DNA from: Gordius sp. MW1
Taxonomy: Eukaryota; Nematomorpha; Gordioida; Gordea; Gordiidae
Assembly: GCA_964036665.1 (NCBI GenBank)
Contig: OZ038531.1
Coordinates: 13,330,168 to 13,394,167, forward strand
Reading direction: 5' to 3'
Length of the DNA: 64,000 nt
Of this stretch, positions 59,343-64,000 are shown one piece after another. Below the pieces are notes generated by a model that was not told the DNA's origin, ran no database searches, and saw only the letters and a program-made list of their open reading frames with translations. Position numbers and translations under genes: made by a program. Position 1 is the stretch's first letter. Each line of letters starts with the position of its first letter.

Positions 59343-61405
59343 CAACGTTAGTGCTTAATTTTTGAAATCGCTCTATGCGATCATGATTTTAAAGTAATAG
59401 TTTTCAGATTCTGATAAATTTTTACTTGGGATCATAGAAACCACGTCTGAAAACGACAACTTTCATCGGATAAATACGGTTCAAAGAAAAATATGTGAAA
59501 AATTTTGAGGTAAAAATATTTTTTTTGATTCTATGTGAAAGAGCATGAAAAAATATATAAAAGTAAGCCAATTTGAGAATCCTATTATCCTCGATTTACT
59601 TCCGAAAAGAGGTTTTAAGCTGCGAGAACTATCATTTTGACAAAAGACAACGTTTTATTGTTGCGATTAGTTTGTTGTATCGCAACGTGAGTGCTTAATT
59701 TTTCAAAAATGCATTATGCGATCATGATTTCAAAGTAATAGTTTTCAGATTCTGATAAATTTTTACTTGGGATCATATAAACCACGTCTGAAAACGACAA
59801 CTTTCATCGGATGAATACGGTAGAAAGAAAAATATGTGAAAAATTTTGAGGTAAAAATATTTATTTTTTTCGATTCTATGTGAAAGAGCATGAAAAAATA
59901 TATAAAAGTAAGCCAATTTGAGAATCCTATTATCCTCGATTTACTTCCGAAAAGAGGTTTTAAGCTGCGAGAACTATCATTTTGACAAAAGACAACGTTT
60001 TATTGTTGCGATTAGTTTGTTGTATCGCAACGTGAGTGCTTAAATTTTCAAAAATGCACTATGCGATCATGATTTTAAAGAAATAGTTTTCTGATTCTGA
60101 TAAATTTTACTTTTTATCATCGAAACCACGTCTGAAAACGACAACTTTCATCGGATGCATACGGTTGAAAGAAAAATATGTGAAAAATTTTGAGGTAAAA
60201 ATATTTATTTTTTTAAATTCTATGTGAAAGAGCATGAAAAAATATATAAAAGTAAGCCAATTTGAGAATCCTATTATCCTCGATTTACTTCCGAAAAGAG
60301 GTTTTAAGCTGCCAGAACTATTCATTTTGACAAAAGACAACGTTTTATTGTTGCGATTAGTTTGTTGTATCGCAACGTGAGTGCTTAATTTTTCAAAAAT
60401 GCATTATGCGATCATGATTTCAAAGTAATAGTTTTAAGATTCTGATAAATTTTTACTTGGGATTATAGAAACCATGTCTGAAAACGACACCTTTCATCGG
60501 ATGCATACGGTAGAAAGAAAAATATGTAAAAAATTTTGAGGTAAAAATATTTATTTTTTTCGATTTTATGTGAAAGAGCATGAAAAAATATATAAAAGTA
60601 AGCCAATTTGAGAATCCTATTATCCTCGATTTACTTCCGAAAAGAGGTTTTAAGCTGTGAGAACTATCATTTTGACAAAAGACAACGTTTTATTGTTGCG
60701 ATTAGTTTGTTGTATCGCAACGTGAGTGCTTAATTTTTCAAAAATGCACTATGCGATCATGATTTTAAAGTAATAGTTTTCTGATTCTAAAATTTTTTTA
60801 CTTTTTATCATCGAAACCACGTCTGAAAACGACAACTTTCATCGGATGCATACGGTTCAAAGAAAAATATGTGAAAAATTTTGAGGTAAAAATATTTATT
60901 TTTTCGATTCTATGTGAAAGAGCGTAAAAAAATATATAAAAGTAAGCCAATTTGAGAATCCTATTATCCTCGATTTACTTCCGAAAAGAGGTTTTAAGCT
61001 GTGAGAACTATCATTTTGACAAAAGACAACGTTTTATTGTTGCGATTAGTTTGTTGTATCGCAACGTGAGTGCTTAATTTTTCAAAAATGCACTATGCGA
61101 TCATGATTTTAAAGTAATAGTTTTCTGATTCTGATAAATTTTTACTTTTTATCATCGAAACCACGTCTGAAAACGACAACTTTCATCGGATGCATACGGT
61201 TCAAAGAAAAATATGTGAAAAATTTTGAGGTAAAAATATTTATTTTTTTCGATTCTATGTGAAAGAGCATGAAAAAATATATAAAAGTAAGCCAATTGAG
61301 AATCCTATTATCCTCGATTGACTTCCGCAAAGAGGGTTTAAGCTGCGAGAACTATTATTTTGACAAAAGACAACGTTTTATTGTTGCGATTAGTTTGTTG
61401 TATCG
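59343..61405 (+). repeat. 2,063-bp six-monomer unit, copy 1
   Basis: Monomer starts are 59343 (340 bp), 59683, 60028, 60373, 60718 and 61062, types 3,4,1,4,1,1. The first three recur at 61406-62435, offset 2,063. Shared marks are TTTGAAATCGCTC, GGATAAATACGG, AATATTTTTTTTGATTC, CATATAAACC, GCTTAAATTTTC, AAAGAAATAG and TTTTTTTAAATTC. The match begins upstream at about 59,230 (CCAATTGAGAATCC) and fades in the fourth member. Confidence 0.88.
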
Positions 61406-64000
61406 CAACGTTAGTGCTTAATTTTTGAAATCGCTCTATGCGATCATGATTTTAAAGTAATAGTTTTCAGATTCTGATAAATTTTTACTTGGGATCATAG
61501 AAACCACGTCTGAAAACGACAACTTTCATCGGATAAATACGGTTCAAAGAAAAATATGTGAAAAATTTTGAGGTAAAAATATTTTTTTTGATTCTATGTG
61601 AAAGAGCATGAAAAAATATATAAAAGTAAGCCAATTTGAGAATCCTATTATCCTCGATTTACTTCCGAAAAGAGGTTTTAAGCTGCGAGAACTATCATTT
61701 TGACAAAAGACAACGTTTTATTGTTGCGATTAGTTTGTTGTATCGCAACGTGAGTGCTTAATTTTTCAAAAATGCATTATGCGATCATGATTTCAAAGTA
61801 ATAGTTTTCAGATTCTGATAAATTTTTACTTGGGATCATATAAACCACGTCTGAAAACGACAACTTTCATCGGATGAATACGGTAGAAAGAAAAATATGT
61901 GAAAAATTTTGAGGTAAAAATATTTATTTTTTTCGATTCTATGTGAAAGAGCATGAAAAAATATATAAAAGTAAGCCAATTTGAGAATCCTATTATCCTC
62001 GATTTACTTCCGAAAAGAGGTTTTAAGCTGCGAGAACTATCATTTTGACAAAAGACAACGTTTTATTGTTGCGATTAGTTTGTTGTATCGCAACGTGAGT
62101 GCTTAAATTTTCAAAAATGCACTATGCGATCATGATTTTAAAGAAATAGTTTTCTGATTCTGATAAATTTTACTTTTTATCATCGAAACCACGTCTGAAA
62201 ACGACAACTTTCATCGGATGCATACGGTTGAAAGAAAAATATGTGAAAAATTTTGAGGTAAAAATATTTATTTTTTTAAATTCTATGTGAAAGAGCATGA
62301 AAAAATATATAAAAGTAAGCCAATTTGAGAATCCTATTATCCTCGATTTACTTCCGAAAAGAGGTTTTAAGCTGCCAGAACTATTCATTTTGACAAAAGA
62401 CAACGTTTTATTGTTGCGATTAGTTTGTTGTATCGCAACGTGAGTGCTTAATTTTTCAAAAATGCATTATGCGATCATGATTTCAAAGTAATAGTTTTCA
62501 GATTCTGATAAATTTTTACTTGGGATCATATAAACCACGTCTGAAAACGACAACTTTCATCGGATGAATACGGTAGAAAGAAAAATATGTGAAAAATTTT
62601 GAGGTATTTATTTTTTTCGATTCTATGTGAAAGAGCATGAAAAAATATATAAAAGTAAGCCAATTTGAGAATCCTATTATCCTCGATTTACTTCCGAAAA
62701 GAGGTTTTAAGCTGCGAGAACTATCATTTTGACAAAAGACAACGTTTTATTGTTGCGATTAATTTGTTGTATCGCAACGTTAGTGCTTAATTTTTGAAAA
62801 TGGCTCTATGCGATCATGATTTCAAAGTAATAGTTTTTAGATTCTGACAAATTTTTACTTGGGATCATAGAAACCACGTCTGAAAACGACAACTTTCATC
62901 GGATGCATACGGTTCAAAGAAAAATATGTGAAAAATTTTGAGGTAAAAATATTTTTTTTTTCGATTCTATGTGAAAGAGCGTAAAAAAATATATAAAAGT
63001 AAGCCAATTTGAGAATCCTATTATCCTCGATTGACTTCCGCAAAGAGGGTTTAAGCTGCGAGAACTATTATTTTGACAAAAGACAACGTTTTATTGTTGC
63101 GATTAGTTTGTTGTATCGCAACGTTAGTGCTTAATTTTTGAAAATCGCTCTATGCGATCATGATTTCAAAGTAATAGTTTTCAGATTCTGATAAATTTTT
63201 ACTTGGGATCATAGAAACCACGTCTGAAAACGACAACTTTCATCGGATGAATACGGTTCAAAGAAAAATATGTGAAAAATTTTGAGGTAAAAATATATAT
63301 TTTTTTTTGATTCTATGCGAAAGAGCGTAAAAAAATATATAAAAGTAAGCCAATTTGAGAATCCTATTATCCTCGATTGACTTCCGCAAAGAGGGTTTAA
63401 GCTGCGAGAACTATCATTTTGACAAAAGACAACGTTTTATTGTTGCGATTAGTTTGTTGTATCGCAACGTGAGTGCTTAATTTTTCAAAAATGCATTATG
63501 CGATCATAATTTCAAAGTAATAGTTTTCTGATTCTGATAAATTTTACTTTTTATCATCGAAACCACGTCTGAAAACGACAACTTTCATCGGATGCATACG
63601 GTTGAAACAAAAATATGTGAAAAATTTTGAGGTAAAAATATTTATTTTTTTAAATTCTATGTGAAAGAGCGTAAAAAAATATATAAAAGTAAGCCAATTT
63701 GAGAATCCTATTATCCTCGATTTACTTCCGAAAAGAGGTTTTAAGCTGTGAGAACTATCATTTTGACAAAAGACAACGTTTTATTGTTGTGATTAATTTG
63801 TTGTATCGCAACGTGAGTGCTTAATTTTTGAAAACTGCTCTATGCGATCATGATTTCAAAGTAATAGTTTTCAGATTTTGATAAATTTTTCCTTGGGATC
63901 ATAGAAACCACGTCTGAAAACGACAACTTTCATCGGATGCATACGGTTCAAAGAAAAATATGTGAAAAATTTTGAGGTAAAAATATTTTTTTTTTCGATT
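61406..64000 (+). repeat. 2,063-bp copy 2 and the right edge of the window
   Basis: Monomer starts are 61406 (340 bp), 61746, 62091, 62436 (339 bp), 62775, 63119, 63465 and 63809 (partial). Types are 3,4,1,4,3,3,4/1,2. The first three copy 59343-60372. 62436 is again like 59683 and 61746 but has lost about six bases in GAGGTATTTATT near 62602. CGTTAGTGC replaces CGTGAGTGC at 62775 and 63119. The array runs off the window. Confidence 0.87.
63809..64000 (+). repeat. Partial last monomer
   Basis: The first 192 bases of a monomer are present. The head begins as type 2 (GAAAACTGCTC) but continues with TATGCGATCATGATTTC, as in type 3, so it is a small chimera. Single changes include AGATTTTGATAAA and TTTTTCCTTGGG. 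The sequence ends in the T-run before the TATA-like motif, showing that the array continues beyond the window. Confidence 0.9.

Larger units (their letters stand above)
1..64000 (+). repeat. Satellite DNA array, ~345-bp monomer, 187 monomer starts, head to tail
   Basis: The motif CAACGTGAG (or a one- or two-base variant) recurs 187 times, first at 11 and last at 63809, with spacing almost always 344-346 bp. Exceptions are 279, 329, 332, 337, 339-343 and 347 bp. All copies lie on the same strand and follow one another without any unrelated base. Monomers differ by scattered substitutions, small indels and a few linked diagnostic blocks that define four head types. This is the signature of a eukaryotic satellite maintained by unequal exchange and gene conversion. 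The strand given is only the orientation in which the monomer is described. Both ends of the window lie inside the array, so its true length is unknown. The family name and species cannot be read from the sequence. Confidence 0.98.

Noticed and set aside
1..64000. CRISPR array or other direct-repeat-spacer system
   Set aside because: The units are about 345 bp with similarity over their whole length. There are no short repeats separated by unique spacers and no cas-like genes.
1..64000. Bacterial or viral genome segment with genes
   Set aside because: No coding sequence longer than 77 codons exists in 64 kb, and the tandem organisation is typical of eukaryotic heterochromatin.
1..64000. Telomeric repeats, rDNA spacer, LTR or LINE fragments inside the array
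   Set aside because: I read through all monomer junctions and unusual-length monomers and found no TTAGGG-like arrays, no terminal repeats, no poly(A)-tailed insert and no sequence foreign to the monomer.

Overview
The whole 64-kb window is one uninterrupted, head-to-tail tandem array of a single AT-rich satellite DNA family. Anchoring on the invariant CAACGTGAG motif, I count 187 monomer starts: 186 complete monomers, 10 bases of a partial one on the left and a 192-base partial one on the right. Most monomers are 344-346 bp and the mean spacing is 343 bp. One monomer counted by hand (702-1046) is about 31% G+C. Every monomer has the same orientation. I see no protein-coding gene, RNA gene, transposable element, telomere repeat or unique DNA. 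The organism is a eukaryote and the locus is most likely constitutive heterochromatin (centromeric, pericentromeric or subtelomeric). I do not recognise the family, so I will not name a lineage.

Monomers fall into four head types, numbered here for convenience by the bases about 20-50 after the anchor. Type 1 reads TGCACTATGCG, usually followed by TTTATCATCG or TTTATCGTCG. Type 2 reads CTGCTCTATGCG with GATTATG. Type 3 reads TGGCTCTATGCG, followed by GGGATCATAG. Type 4 reads TGCATTATG, often with CTTAGTTTTT upstream and CATGTCTG plus GACACC downstream. My hand count is roughly 55, 64, 39 and 29 monomers of types 1 to 4. Many monomers are chimeras of two types.

Layout. 1-5.2 kb is a mix rich in types 1 and 2. 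5.2-16.3 kb is a mosaic of copied blocks carrying three copies of a 279-bp deleted monomer. 16.3-18.8 kb is a block whose pieces recur near 40-46 kb. 18.8-40.5 kb is dominated by a trimeric higher-order unit (types 2-3-1, about 1,034 bp), with nested duplications of 6, 8 and 13 monomers. 40.5-43.9 kb is a 5-monomer duplication. 43.9-54.5 kb contains 332-bp monomers flanking a seemingly exact 2,067-bp tandem duplication (48,010-52,143). 54.5-64 kb is a more diverged zone rich in types 1 and 4, with its own 2,063-bp duplication.

There are no genes to work together. The content is a record of unequal exchange and gene conversion, plus conserved monomer elements that could matter for chromatin or transcription: an 8-bp inverted repeat at the monomer junction, a TATATAAAAG motif, phased A/T tracts and an ATCATGAT palindrome. 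Coordinates and types come from reading the sequence; no alignment program was run.
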